A DNA stretch of 64,000 nt from Candidatus Goldiibacteriota bacterium HGW-Goldbacteria-1. GTDB lineage: Bacteria > Oederibacteriota > PGYV01. The position numbers and the translations under genes were made by a program. Location: NCBI GenBank assembly GCA_002839855.1, contig PGYV01000006.1, forward strand, positions 80,367-144,366, read 5' to 3'. The notes below the pieces were generated by a model. It saw only the letters and a program-made list of their open reading frames with translations, was not told where the DNA came from and did no database searches. Shown here piece by piece: positions 17,705-25,715 of the stretch; positions within the stretch are counted from its first letter, which is position 1; every line of letters starts with the position of its first letter.

Positions 17705-18739
17705 ATGCCGGCTAATCCAAAATCTCCAAAACCTTTAATACGCGTCGAAAAACGCGGAGGCAAAGAAGTAACTGTTATCATCAATCTGCACACTTATGGC
17801 AGCGCGCGCCTTGAAAAGATAGCAGGTGATTTGAAAAAGTCCTGCGGCTGCGGCGGAACTGTTAAAAACGGTGCAATAGAGATACAGGGAAACAAAACCG
17901 ATACTGTAAAGGATTATCTGATGAAAAATATACTGGCGTTGATTCTTATATTATTTATGGTTTCATGTAAATCCCCGTCTGTTAATATAAACGAACCCAA
18001 TACACAGCCCTATGATTACGGCGAATTGGCGCTGCTGAATCTTAATTTTAATTCCCAGACATACTCTCCGTGGGAAGGGCAGTACACGGCAGATGGTGTT
18101 AACTTTTCTTATACTGACACCGGCGCATACGAAGGCAGCTACTGCGGCAAATTCAAAATAGGTGCGGGCGGCGATTTATGGACATCGCCAAACAACGGGT
18201 CGCAGACCGCAAGAAGCGAACTGCAGTTAATGCGCACAGCACCGGCCGGTACCGAAATTTATTATTCCTGGTACATTAAAATTGATTCTTCTTATACTGA
18301 AAGTAATGACTGGCAGGTAATAGGGCAGTTTCACGACCAGCCCGACCCCGCGCTTGGAGAAACATGGAGTAATTATCCCGCTCATTCGCCCCCGCTTGCC
18401 TACAAATATAAAAACGGTAACCTGATAATCAGCGTATACAGCTGGGATATAAACGGTGTAATGGATATTGCGTCAGTGCCTTTAAGCAAAGGAGTCTGGC
18501 ACAGGATTAAAACAAGGGTGTTTTGGAGCACAGAAAACACAGGGTTTGTTGAAGCGTGGCTTGACGGCACGGCAATTGAAAGCGGTACCGGTCTTACAAG
18601 ATACACCGCAAGAAATTGTTTTAACAACGCAGGCAATTACATTAAAATTGGTTTATACAGGTCAAATTCAATAACAACAGAGGGAATTGTTTACTACGAT
18701 AATATCAAATCCGGTTTAACATCAGAGTCAGTGGATTAA
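17705..18739 (+). CDS. SUI1/YciH-type domain fused in frame to a polysaccharide-lyase-like lipoprotein
   Basis: One open frame of 344 codons contains two unrelated parts. Residues 1-72 are a SUI1/eIF1-type domain (VEKRGGKEVTVIINL, KKSCGCGGTVKNG, IEIQGN) but break off at KDYL, before the final helix and strand that end YciH proteins. Residue 73 is a Met (ATG 17921) that begins a complete lipoprotein signal, ILFMVSC, then a heparinase-I-like polysaccharide lyase domain with RSELQLM, VIGQFHDQPD and WHRIKTRVFW. AAAGGA lies 7-12 nt upstream of ATG 17921, so the 272-residue lipoprotein can be made alone. A fused polypeptide would bury the signal peptide. I therefore read this as a truncated yciH joined to a lyase gene, with the lyase probably starting at 17921. 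Confidence 0.7.
   Translation: MPANPKSPKPLIRVEKRGGKEVTVIINLHTYGSARLEKIAGDLKKSCGCGGTVKNGAIEIQGNKTDTVKDYLMKNILALILILFMVSCKSPSVNINEPNTQPYDYGELALLNLNFNSQTYSPWEGQYTADGVNFSYTDTGAYEGSYCGKFKIGAGGDLWTSPNNGSQTARSELQLMRTAPAGTEIYYSWYIKIDSSYTESNDWQVIGQFHDQPDPALGETWSNYPAHSPPLAYKYKNGNLIISVYSWDINGVMDIASVPLSKGVWHRIKTRVFWSTENTGFVEAWLDGTAIESGTGLTRYTARNCFNNAGNYIKIGLYRSNSITTEGIVYYDNIKSGLTSESVD
17921..18739 (+). CDS. Polysaccharide-lyase-like lipoprotein (internal start of the fused frame)
   Basis: This is the independent reading of the second half of the frame beginning at 17705. Starting at ATG 17921, the 272-residue product has a short charged N-terminus, a hydrophobic core LALILILFMV and a lipobox Cys at residue 18. 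The mature part is a jelly-roll of the PF14099 type: ARSELQLM, IYYSWYIKID, IGQFHDQPD, PPLAYKYKNG, GVWHRIKTRVFWS, VEAWLDG and YDNIKSG. Members of that family cleave uronic-acid polysaccharides such as heparin or alginate; the substrate here is unknown. It would act at the outer membrane or periplasm. Start choice is inference from the signal peptide and the AAAGGA site. Confidence 0.65.
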   Translation: MKNILALILILFMVSCKSPSVNINEPNTQPYDYGELALLNLNFNSQTYSPWEGQYTADGVNFSYTDTGAYEGSYCGKFKIGAGGDLWTSPNNGSQTARSELQLMRTAPAGTEIYYSWYIKIDSSYTESNDWQVIGQFHDQPDPALGETWSNYPAHSPPLAYKYKNGNLIISVYSWDINGVMDIASVPLSKGVWHRIKTRVFWSTENTGFVEAWLDGTAIESGTGLTRYTARNCFNNAGNYIKIGLYRSNSITTEGIVYYDNIKSGLTSESVD

Positions 18740-18755
18740 GACAAACGGAGGCTTT

Positions 18756-19187
18756 ATGAAAATCTGGGATTCGTGGTTATTGCTTGCTTTTGCGTCGGCA
18801 TTTTTTGCGGGATTAACGGCAATATTTGGAAAAGTAGGAGTGGCGGGAATTAATTCCAATCTTGCCACCTTTATCCGCACGGTAATAATTATCGGCATCA
18901 TTGCACTTATAGTCACGTGGAGAAAAGAGTGGCAGCCTTTAAACACCATCTCTACACATACACTTATTTTTCTTGCCTTATCCGCGATTGCCACAGGTGC
19001 ATCGTGGTTATGTTATTACCGCGCGCTTCAGATAGGCCCCGCGTCACGCGTGGCGCCAATTGACAAACTTAGCGTGGTCTTCGCGATGGTACTGGCATTT
19101 ATATTTTTAAAAGAAACCCTTACATGGAAAGCGGCAATAGGGGGCTCTTTAATCGCCGCCGGAGCAATATTTCTGGCCTTACCGTAA
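18756..19187 (+). CDS. Small EamA/DMT-family membrane protein
   Basis: 143 residues, one EamA repeat with five hydrophobic segments, about half the size of a two-repeat DMT exporter. Characteristic stretches are ATGASWLCYYRAL, GPASRVAPIDKLS and FLKETLTWKA. Single-repeat members act as dimers, often as small-molecule exporters; the substrate is unknown. It starts 16 nt after the lyase gene with GGAGG 7 nt before ATG, so it may share its transcript. Nothing appears truncated: the C-terminus ends after a complete last helix. Confidence 0.82.
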   Translation: MKIWDSWLLLAFASAFFAGLTAIFGKVGVAGINSNLATFIRTVIIIGIIALIVTWRKEWQPLNTISTHTLIFLALSAIATGASWLCYYRALQIGPASRVAPIDKLSVVFAMVLAFIFLKETLTWKAAIGGSLIAAGAIFLALP

Positions 19188-19242
19188 AGGTTAAAGTTAT
19201 TTATGTTTGTTTTGGTATTATGAATTGATTTGCTGATGTTTA

Positions 19243-19839
19243 TTAAAAATTGGGACACCCATCGTAGTTCAGACAATGATGTGGTACTGTGTAATCTCCA
19301 CCATCAGTCACAACAATAGTATTGCCCAAAACCGTATATGTTCCTATCGGAACGTCAAAAAATACATAACCTGTATGATCGCCACCAGGGCATCCTGTAC
19401 GAAATTCCCATCCCAAAGGTTCAAGTATTATTGATGCACAGTTCACCGACATATTACATCCGGTGCAATTTGAATCCGTATGTCCTATTGTCCCGTGAAT
19501 CGTTGATCCGCCTTCAACCGCTCCTATATTTGTCGCTGTGGGTAAAGGAGTCGGTAATGGAGTGTTTGTTGATGTGGCTGTAAATGAAGGCGTAAATGTT
19601 GGAGTAATTGTAGGTGTTTTTGTCGGCGTTAGTGTATAAGTTATTGTTCTTGTGTAAGTATGTGTATATGAAAAGGTTGGCATTAGAGTATTAGTGTCAG
19701 TCACGGTGGCAGTGGCAGTGTCTATATATACATCGAAATCTCCAGATTTCGTGACTGCCGCAGGCGATTGATGCCTTGAGCAGTTTACGGCTATTAAAAG
19801 TGCGGCTGTGATAACTAGTACCCCGATGTATTTTCCCAT
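19243..19839 (-). CDS. Thr/Pro-linker lipoprotein, copy 1 of a duplicated pair
   Basis: 198 residues from the ATG at 19839. The signal peptide ends in a lipobox (IAVNC), giving a lipidated Cys. A 60-residue Thr/Pro linker (TPTKTPTITPTFTP) follows, then a compact Cys-rich C-terminal domain of about 95 residues with HTDSNCTGCNMSVNC, LEPLGW, VPIGTYTVLG and a final PHHCLNYDGCPNF. I do not recognise the domain. Its cysteines may form disulfides or bind a ligand. The neighbouring gene on the same strand encodes a close paralogue. A TTG six codons upstream is in frame, but no Shine-Dalgarno supports either start. The upstream 45 nt are conserved between the two copies. Confidence 0.7.
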   Translation of the reverse strand: MGKYIGVLVITAALLIAVNCSRHQSPAAVTKSGDFDVYIDTATATVTDTNTLMPTFSYTHTYTRTITYTLTPTKTPTITPTFTPSFTATSTNTPLPTPLPTATNIGAVEGGSTIHGTIGHTDSNCTGCNMSVNCASIILEPLGWEFRTGCPGGDHTGYVFFDVPIGTYTVLGNTIVVTDGGDYTVPHHCLNYDGCPNF

Positions 19840-19857
19840 AATTATATTAGACAACAA

Positions 19858-20081
19858 AAGACGAAAAATGTCTCTATAATTTTTTAATAATTAATTTGTG
19901 ATTCGCTTTTATTGAAGCGGATCTTCAGCCCGCGGTTTGTTTTTGATAATATTGAATTTCGGTTTGGTAGCCGCTTGCGTTGTTTAAGTTTTTTTTACCA
20001 AAGAGACGCAATGCATTTCGTCTCGTTTTTGTTTTAGTGTTTGGCAGAGGTGAACTTTATAGTGTGTTTGTTTAAACTGAA
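19858..20081. other. Short gap between the duplicated lipoproteins, palindromic repeats
   Basis: Contains a degenerate GCGGATCTTCAGCCCGC hairpin (about 19914-19937) and an imperfect 22-nt palindrome (20003-20024) with left arm GAGACGCAATG. No gene is seen. Confidence 0.6.
20003..20024. repeat. Imperfect 22-nt palindrome, GAGACGCAATG type
   Basis: GAGACGCAATG followed by CATTTCGTCTC; ten of eleven base pairs are complementary. Same length and layout as the perfect palindrome at 7465-7486. Confidence 0.6.
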
Positions 20082-20756
20082 TTAAAAATTTGGACAGCCT
20101 GTATAGTTTACACAATGATGTGGAACTTGATAATTTCCTCCGTCAGTAACAACTATCGTATGGCCCAAAACGATATATGTCCCAATCGGAACATTACTGA
20201 AACCATAACTTGTACCGCTGGCCCCTCCCGGACATTCCGATGAATATATCCAGCCTAACGGGATAAGTTCTACTGAAATGCAGTTTAAAGATAAATTACA
20301 ACTGTAACAATTTGAATCCGTATGTCCCATCGTTCCGTAAATATTTGCGCCACCTTCAACCGCACCTATATTTGTTGCGGTTGGCATAGGTGTAGGCAAA
20401 GGCGTATTTGATGATGTTGCCGTGAAAGTGTAAGTAAAAGTGGGAGTAATTGTGCGTGTAATAGTCGGTGTTCCTGTATCAGTAATTGTGTTTGTATGAG
20501 TATGCGTATATGTATAAGTAAAAGTAGGCGTAATTGTAGGTGTATTAGCCGGAGTTCTTGTGTAAGTTATTGTACATGTATAAGTATGCGTATATGTATA
20601 GATTGGTATTATTGTAAATGTAAACGTCGGAGTAATAGTTACAGAACCTGTATATAATTCAATTTCCGTAATCGCCGCAGGGGATTGATGCCTTGCGCAA
20701 TTTGCTGCTAAAAAAAGTGCGGCTGTGATAACTAGTACCCCGATGTATTTTCCCAT
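20082..20756 (-). CDS. Thr/Pro-linker lipoprotein, copy 2 of a duplicated pair
   Basis: 224 residues from the ATG at 20756, paralogous to the gene at 19243-19839. The signal peptide is almost identical (MGKYIGVLVITAAL) with lipobox LAANC. The Thr/Pro linker is longer by about 25 residues and made of TYTHT and TPTIT units. The C-terminal Cys-rich domain keeps HTDSNC, IPLGW, NVPIGTY, VVTDGG and PHHCVNYTGCPNF, with changes concentrated between them. Conservation of the signal, the domain ends and 45 nt upstream, with a variable linker, points to tandem duplication followed by linker expansion or loss. Function unknown; surface exposure is likely. Confidence 0.7.
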   Translation of the reverse strand: MGKYIGVLVITAALFLAANCARHQSPAAITEIELYTGSVTITPTFTFTIIPIYTYTHTYTCTITYTRTPANTPTITPTFTYTYTHTHTNTITDTGTPTITRTITPTFTYTFTATSSNTPLPTPMPTATNIGAVEGGANIYGTMGHTDSNCYSCNLSLNCISVELIPLGWIYSSECPGGASGTSYGFSNVPIGTYIVLGHTIVVTDGGNYQVPHHCVNYTGCPNF

Positions 20757-20811
20757 AATTATATTAGACAACATTAAGCGAAAAAAGTCTCTATATGTTA
20801 TATATTTTGCC

Positions 20812-20843
20812 CTGGTAGACGCGGGTCTTTAAGCCCGCGGTAG
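20812..20843 (+). repeat. Dispersed hairpin repeat, TAGACGCGGGT type
   Basis: Contains TAGACGCGGGTCTTTAAG then CCCGCGG; GCGGG pairs with CCCGC around an 8-nt loop. Same core as 7379-7405 and the inverted copy at 20914-20934. Confidence 0.65.
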
Positions 20844-20913
20844 TTAACAATTAACAAACGCTTTTAATTTTTGTAATTAATAATTTAGGAACACCTACAA
20901 AACCAAAATTTAT

Positions 20914-20934
20914 CGGGCTGAATACCCGCGTCTA
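20914..20934 (-). repeat. Dispersed hairpin repeat, TAGACGCGGGT type (inverted copy)
   Basis: On the minus strand it reads TAGACGCGGGTATTCAGCCCG. With the copy at 20812-20843 it forms an inverted pair about 80 nt apart. Confidence 0.6.
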
Positions 20935-20942
20935 TCCTGCCT

Positions 20943-21001
20943 GTTTCCGATAGCAAGCTCGCTTCATTGCCGGGATTTCCGCTTCGCAGGCTCACTCTAA
21001 C
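20943..21001 (-). repeat. 60-bp dispersed repeat (copy B)
   Basis: Reverse complement of the 7505-7567 block with about ten substitutions. It shares ATCCCGGCAATGAAGCGAG exactly, as well as CTATCGGAA. Confidence 0.7.
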
Positions 21002-21217
21002 CACAACATATTATCAAATCAAAACCACGCACCTTAAAAGGCACGGCTACCAAAGCAAAGTCCCTCTAAGTCTCTTCGCTGTTGTTTTTCTGCTTTATCT
21101 ATGGGATATGGGATAACCGTTTATGGGATAAGTATTTGTTCATCCGTCTTTTATTTCTTTACATATGAAAATTTTATGATAATATATCACTTATTACTTA
21201 ATATTCAGGAGGTAAAC

Positions 21218-21679
21218 ATGAAAGAAGTAAAAGGTTCACTTACAGGAAAAGGCAAAAAGGTCGGTATTGTAATATCACGTTTCAATGAATCCATCAGCAA
21301 TAACCTGTTAAAGGGCGCTGTTGACTGCCTTACAAGGCACGGCGTGGCAGAAGATATGATAGAAGTGTTCTGGACACCGGGCGCTTTTGAAATTCCCGTT
21401 GTACTGGCGCAGCTTGTAAAGAAGGCAAAATTTAACGGTTTTATTGCGCTTGGCGCGGTTATCAGGGGCGAAACACCTCATTTTGACTACGTGGCATCAG
21501 AAGTTTCCAAAGGCATCGCAAACACAAGTATTAATTCCGGCATTCCGGTGGCTTTCGGCGTAATCACAGCCGACACAATGGAACAGGCACAGGACAGGGC
21601 AGGGGCAAAAAGCGGAAACAAAGGTTGGGATTCAGCTTCCGCGGTACTTGAAATGATGGATTTAATGGACAAACTTTAA
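21218..21679 (+). CDS. ribH: 6,7-dimethyl-8-ribityllumazine synthase
   Basis: 153 residues, the normal length. RibH condenses 5-amino-6-ribitylaminouracil with 3,4-dihydroxy-2-butanone 4-phosphate in the penultimate step of riboflavin synthesis and usually forms a 60-mer shell or a pentamer. Signature segments are SRFNESISNNLL, TPGAFEIPV and GAVIRGETPHFDYV, the last with the catalytic His. The start ATG at 21218 has AGGAGG upstream. The frame is open for 39 codons further but without a ribosome site. It precedes nusB by 37 nt, a common pairing. Other rib genes are absent here and no FMN riboswitch is apparent. Confidence 0.97.
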   Translation: MKEVKGSLTGKGKKVGIVISRFNESISNNLLKGAVDCLTRHGVAEDMIEVFWTPGAFEIPVVLAQLVKKAKFNGFIALGAVIRGETPHFDYVASEVSKGIANTSINSGIPVAFGVITADTMEQAQDRAGAKSGNKGWDSASAVLEMMDLMDKL

Positions 21680-21716
21680 CAGGAATAAAAATCCGCTCTT
21701 TAAAGGACAATACGAC

Positions 21717-22190
21717 ATGGGAATACGACGCGCAGGAAGAATAATTACATTGCAGGGCCTTTACCAGATGGACATCGCCAAAAAAACAAAACTTGAAATA
21801 ATTGACTTCATAGAAAACTACCCGGCTCTTAAACTTACCGAAGACGAACCTAAAGAAAACTTCATTGAAAAATCAAAAGAATTTGCAATTGACCTTATTA
21901 ATGTCATTGACGAACATCAGGAAGAAATAGACACCATAGTCCCCAAATACCTTAAAAACTGGAAGTTTGACCGTATTCTGTCAATTGACAGGTGCATTTT
22001 AAGGATGGGCGCGGGGGAATTCCTCTTTAAAGAAGACATTCCATACAAAGTCACAATTAACGAAGCGATTGAACTTGCCAAAAAATTTGGGGATGAAAAA
22101 TCCGGCGGTTTTGTAAATGGTGTCCTGGATAACATTGTCAAAAACGAAGCTGAAAACTTTCCTGTGCTGAAGAAGAAAGTGAATAGATAA
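21717..22190 (+). CDS. nusB: Transcription antitermination factor NusB
   Basis: 157 residues, all-helical NusB fold. It starts with the conserved RRAGRIITLQGLYQMD region (arginine-rich N-terminal helix) and ends with YKVTINEAIELAKKFGDEKSGGFVNGVLD, split here only by the family's usual spacing. NusB binds boxA RNA together with ribosomal protein S10 and prevents premature termination of rRNA operons. It follows ribH closely and likely shares its transcript. Two 56-bp tandem repeats lie just downstream. Confidence 0.95.
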   Translation: MGIRRAGRIITLQGLYQMDIAKKTKLEIIDFIENYPALKLTEDEPKENFIEKSKEFAIDLINVIDEHQEEIDTIVPKYLKNWKFDRILSIDRCILRMGAGEFLFKEDIPYKVTINEAIELAKKFGDEKSGGFVNGVLDNIVKNEAENFPVLKKKVNR

Positions 22191-22195
22191 TTAAG

Positions 22196-22307
22196 GGCTG
22201 ATGCTTGGAAGGTTAGACGCTTGGATGGTCGGTAAAAACAAATCCAAGAACGGCTGATGCTTGGACGGTTAGATGGTTGGATGGTCGGCTAAAACAAACC
22301 CAAGAAC
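22196..22307 (+). repeat. Two tandem 56-bp repeats
   Basis: Unit 1 (22196-22251) and unit 2 (22252-22307) begin GGCTGATGCTTGGA and end CCAAGAAC, with six differences. The inner motif GGTTAGA..TTGGATGGTCGG is itself repetitive. The reverse complement resembles 12501-12546. No open frame of note. Confidence 0.75.
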
Positions 22308-22353
22308 GCAACATACAATCCGCATATTTTCCTCATTGTCCCTTACGGGACAT

Positions 22354-22382
22354 TTGCCTTTACAACCCTAATAAAATATAGT
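22354..22382 (+). promoter_or_regulatory. Promoter for the ftsH operon
   Basis: TTGCCT (22354-22359), 17-nt spacer, TATAGT (22377-22382), 53 nt before the start codon. A small hairpin GTCCC..GGGAC lies just upstream. Confidence 0.55.
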
Positions 22383-22435
22383 ATAAATGACATACGGCAT
22401 TACTATCTGCCTGTAATTTACAAGGAGGTTTTACT

Positions 22436-24298
22436 TTGAAAAAACTTGGAAACATTTCTTCATCTCTCTCATTCTGGCTTTTCATTTTCTTTATAGTTGT
22501 AATTTTCGCCAATTATTATTCTTCCAATAAACAGCAGGCGGTTAAAAAAATAAGTTACTCTGAAATGCTTTCTCTTGCATCTTCGGGTAATATTACCGAA
22601 GTTACAATAGAGGTTCAGGATACTATTAACCTTGTAAAAGGAGCCACCAAAGACAGCGTAAAATTTGAATCCTCCGCCCCTTTAAACGATGACTTAATGT
22701 ATAAAACTCTTCACGAAAATAAAGTAAAAATAACATCCAAACTTCCCGGTTCCACCTTTGGGCGTATGTTCGGCTCTTTCTTTTTATATTTTGGCCCTAT
22801 TCTTATCTTAATAATTTTCTGGGTTTTTATGATGAACAAATCTCAGGGCGGCGCCGGCGGCGCAATGTCTTTTGGCAAAAGCAAAGCCAAACTTGCGGTG
22901 GTTGGCGGAAAAATAACCTTTGCCGATGTGTCCGGTGTTGACGAAGCAAAAGAGGAACTTAAAGAGATAATTGACTTCTTAAAAGACCCTAAACGCTTTC
23001 AGAAACTTGGCGGAAAAATTCCCAAAGGCGTACTTTTACTTGGGCCCCCGGGATCCGGCAAAACACTTCTTGCCCGCGCGGTAGCAGGCGAAGCAGGGGT
23101 TCCGTTTTTCTCCATCTCCGGCTCTGACTTTGTTGAAATGTTTGTGGGCGTAGGCGCGGCGCGCGTGCGCGACCTTTTTGAACAGGGAAAGAAAAGCGCT
23201 CCGTGCATAATATTCATTGATGAAATAGACGCGGTAGGACGCTACAGAGGCGCGGGATTAGGCGGCGGACACGACGAAAGGGAGCAAACCTTAAACGCCC
23301 TGCTTGTAGAAATGGACGGTTTTGAAAAAAATAACGGCGTCATTATTATAGCAGCCACCAACAGGCCCGACGTTTTAGACCCGGCGCTTATGAGGCCCGG
23401 AAGGTTTGACAGGCAGGTTGTGGTAGACAGGCCGGATTTAAACGGCAGGGAAGGAATTTTAAAAGTTCATTCAAAAGACGTAAAGCTTGCATCCGAAATA
23501 GACCTTATGGTTATTGCGCGCAGGACGCCCGGTTTTTCCGGCGCTGACCTTGCGAATCTTATAAACGAAGCGGCGCTTCTTGCGGCAAGAAGAAATAAGA
23601 AAGAAGTCACCATGGATGAACTCGAAGAATCCATTGACCGCGTTATGGCCGGCCCGCAGAGAAAAAGCAGGGTAATTAAAGATGAAGAAAAGAAACGCAT
23701 CGCGTATCACGAAGCAGGCCATGCCATTGTGGCAAAAGCCCTTCCTGACACCCATCCCGTGCATAAAATATCCATTATACCGCGCGGTTTTGGCGCTCTT
23801 GGATATACGCTTCAATTACCGACAGAAGACCGGTTTTTGGCCACAAAAAATGAAATGATAAACACCATAAAGATAATGATGGGCGGCCGCGTGGCAGAAG
23901 AGCTTATCTTTGATGACATATCCACCGGCGCAAGCAATGATATAGAACGCGCCACAGCCACCGCGCACGACATGATTACCAGGTATGGCATGAGCAAAGT
24001 TATGGGCCCCATTACTTTCGGGAAATCAAATCAGGAAGTTTTTATAGGCAAGGACCTGATGAAAGAAAAGAATTACTCTGAAGAGACCGCGCAGAAAATT
24101 GATTCAGAGGTTAAAAGCATAGTCACCGGCGCGTATGACGAAGCAAAGATTATTTTAACTTCAAATAAAAAACTGCTTATAAAAATCGCCGAGACACTCC
24201 TTGAAAAAGAAGTAATGGACAGCGAGGAATTCATAAAACTTTTTGACGAAAACAGCATAAAAGCAAAAAGCACAAAAAGGACAAAAAAGAATGGATAA
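22436..24298 (+). CDS. ftsH: ATP-dependent zinc metalloprotease FtsH
   Basis: 620 residues starting at TTG behind a strong AAGGAGGT site. FtsH is a membrane-anchored hexameric AAA+ protease that extracts and degrades unassembled membrane proteins and regulators. Two membrane segments (about residues 10-27 and 114-132) flank a periplasmic domain. The AAA domain has Walker A GPPGSGKT at residues 203-210, Walker [12 protein letters not shown] and the SRH region with [18 protein letters not shown]. The peptidase domain has the zinc motif HEAGH. Full length and intact. Its end overlaps folE by 8 nt, so it heads a run of ftsH-folE-folP-cdaA-cdaR-pdxJ. Confidence 0.98.
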   Translation: MKKLGNISSSLSFWLFIFFIVVIFANYYSSNKQQAVKKISYSEMLSLASSGNITEVTIEVQDTINLVKGATKDSVKFESSAPLNDDLMYKTLHENKVKITSKLPGSTFGRMFGSFFLYFGPILILIIFWVFMMNKSQGGAGGAMSFGKSKAKLAVVGGKITFADVSGVDEAKEELKEIIDFLKDPKRFQKLGGKIPKGVLLLGPPGSGKTLLARAVAGEAGVPFFSISGSDFVEMFVGVGAARVRDLFEQGKKSAPCIIFIDEIDAVGRYRGAGLGGGHDEREQTLNALLVEMDGFEKNNGVIIIAATNRPDVLDPALMRPGRFDRQVVVDRPDLNGREGILKVHSKDVKLASEIDLMVIARRTPGFSGADLANLINEAALLAARRNKKEVTMDELEESIDRVMAGPQRKSRVIKDEEKKRIAYHEAGHAIVAKALPDTHPVHKISIIPRGFGALGYTLQLPTEDRFLATKNEMINTIKIMMGGRVAEELIFDDISTGASNDIERATATAHDMITRYGMSKVMGPITFGKSNQEVFIGKDLMKEKNYSEETAQKIDSEVKSIVTGAYDEAKIILTSNKKLLIKIAETLLEKEVMDSEEFIKLFDENSIKAKSTKRTKKNG

Positions 24299-24848
24299 AG
24301 AAAAGATAAAAAAAGCGGTTACTATGATTCTTGAAGCCATCGGAGAAGACACAAACCGCGAAGGCTTAAAGCAGACACCTGAACGCGTTGCGGATATGTA
24401 TGAAGAAATATTCGCGGGCATAAACCAGAAGCCCGAAGAATTCATTAAAATTTTCCAGGAAGACGAACACGAAGAACTTATCATATTAAAAGACATCCCG
24501 TTTTATTCCGTTTGCGAACACCACCTGATGCCGTTTTTAGGCAAGGCGCACATAGGTTACATCCCCAAGAAAAACAGGCTGTTGGGGTTAAGCAAACTTG
24601 CCAGAATGGTTGAAATGTACGCCAAACGCCTGCAGCTGCAGGAAAGGCTTACTTCACAGGTGGCTGACACCATAATGAAAGCAGTGGACCCGCTTGGCGT
24701 CATAGTAATCGTGGAAGCCCAGCACCTTTGCACCACAATGCGCGGTGTAAAAAAACCGGGTTCTGTAATGGTTACTTCCGCTATCCGCGGAATTTTCAAG
24801 GATGATGAAAGCGCAAGGAAAGAAGCGTTAAGCCTTATAAATAAATAG
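24291..24848 (+). CDS. folE: GTP cyclohydrolase I
   Basis: 185 residues, normal for the FolE type I enzyme, which converts GTP to dihydroneopterin triphosphate, the first step of folate synthesis. Zinc and active-site residues are visible in [10 protein letters not shown] and in [34 protein letters not shown] is the conserved central helix region. The start overlaps the end of ftsH by 8 nt (translational coupling) and folP follows 15 nt later. Confidence 0.97.
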   Translation: MDKEKIKKAVTMILEAIGEDTNREGLKQTPERVADMYEEIFAGINQKPEEFIKIFQEDEHEELIILKDIPFYSVCEHHLMPFLGKAHIGYIPKKNRLLGLSKLARMVEMYAKRLQLQERLTSQVADTIMKAVDPLGVIVIVEAQHLCTTMRGVKKPGSVMVTSAIRGIFKDDESARKEALSLINK

Positions 24849-24863
24849 CAGGGCGGGAACTTT

Positions 24864-25709
24864 ATGATGGTCAGGGGAATTAGATTTGATTTTTCAAAAC
24901 CCTGTATTATGGGAATTTTGAACATTACCCCTGATTCTTTTTCGGACGGCGGTTCTTTTGATTCAACAGAAAAGGCGGTAATGCACGCTGTTTACATGGC
25001 GGAAAACGGCGCCGATATAATTGATATGGGCGCCGAATCCACAAGGCCCGGCGCGGCTGCTGTAACAGAACAGGAAGAATTATCAAGGCTGATACCGGTA
25101 ATAAGCGCATTTCGGGAGTTAAACAAAAACACTCCCGTTTCCGCGGACACTTACAAAGCAAAAACCGCGGCAGAGGCAATAAAAGCCGGCGCGGATATGA
25201 TAAATGATATTTCAGGCGGCACTTTTGACAGCGCAATGATGCAGACGGCAGGGAAGCTTGATGTGCCTTATGTAATAATGCACACCAAAAACACCCCGGA
25301 TAAAATGCAGAAAGATACCGCTTATTCGGACAAAGGCGCGGTTTCTGACATCCTGGAATATTTCAGGGAACGTATTGCCGCGGCCATAAAAGCCGGAATA
25401 AAAAAAGACAACATTATCCTGGACCCCGGAATCGGGTTTGGCAAAACGCAGCAGGACAATATTGAAATTATAAAAAATACAGTTGAATTTAAAAAACTTG
25501 GATTCCCGGTGTTAATAGGGGCTTCAAGAAAGTCATTCATAGGCAATATAACAGGCAAGCCGCCGGATAAGCGGATTTTTGGCTCCGCGGCAGCCGCCGC
25601 GGTATCGGTAATATTCGGGGCGGATATTTTAAGGGTGCACGACGTCCCTGAAATGCGTGACTGCGTAAAAACAGCTTATGAATTCATAAAAACAAAGAAG
25701 GAGGGTTAA
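24864..25709 (+). CDS. folP: Dihydropteroate synthase
   Basis: 281 residues, TIM-barrel enzyme joining p-aminobenzoate to 6-hydroxymethyl-dihydropterin diphosphate in folate synthesis; the target of sulfonamides. Motifs in order are MGILNITPDSFSDGG, DIIDMGAESTRPG, DMINDISGG, ILDPGIGFGKTQQD and LIGASRKSFIG. Start is ATG 24864; a second ATG directly follows it at 24867 and could also serve. It is between folE and cdaA in the same run; the folP-cdaA adjacency is known in several bacterial groups. Confidence 0.97.
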   Translation: MMVRGIRFDFSKPCIMGILNITPDSFSDGGSFDSTEKAVMHAVYMAENGADIIDMGAESTRPGAAAVTEQEELSRLIPVISAFRELNKNTPVSADTYKAKTAAEAIKAGADMINDISGGTFDSAMMQTAGKLDVPYVIMHTKNTPDKMQKDTAYSDKGAVSDILEYFRERIAAAIKAGIKKDNIILDPGIGFGKTQQDNIEIIKNTVEFKKLGFPVLIGASRKSFIGNITGKPPDKRIFGSAAAAAVSVIFGADILRVHDVPEMRDCVKTAYEFIKTKKEG

Positions 25710-25715
25710 ATTTAA

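Larger units (their letters stand above)
20757..21217. other. Repeat-bearing intergenic region before ribH
   Basis: About 460 nt without a credible gene. It contains two copies of the TAGACGCGGGT hairpin in opposite orientation (20812-20843, 20914-20934) and the second copy of the 60-bp repeat (20943-21001, minus orientation). It ends with a direct repeat of ATGGGATA around 21101-21132 before ribH. No clear promoter or riboswitch fold is recognised. Confidence 0.65.

Noticed and set aside
22196-22307. Possible CRISPR
   Set aside because: Only two directly adjoining units with no spacers, and no cas genes.
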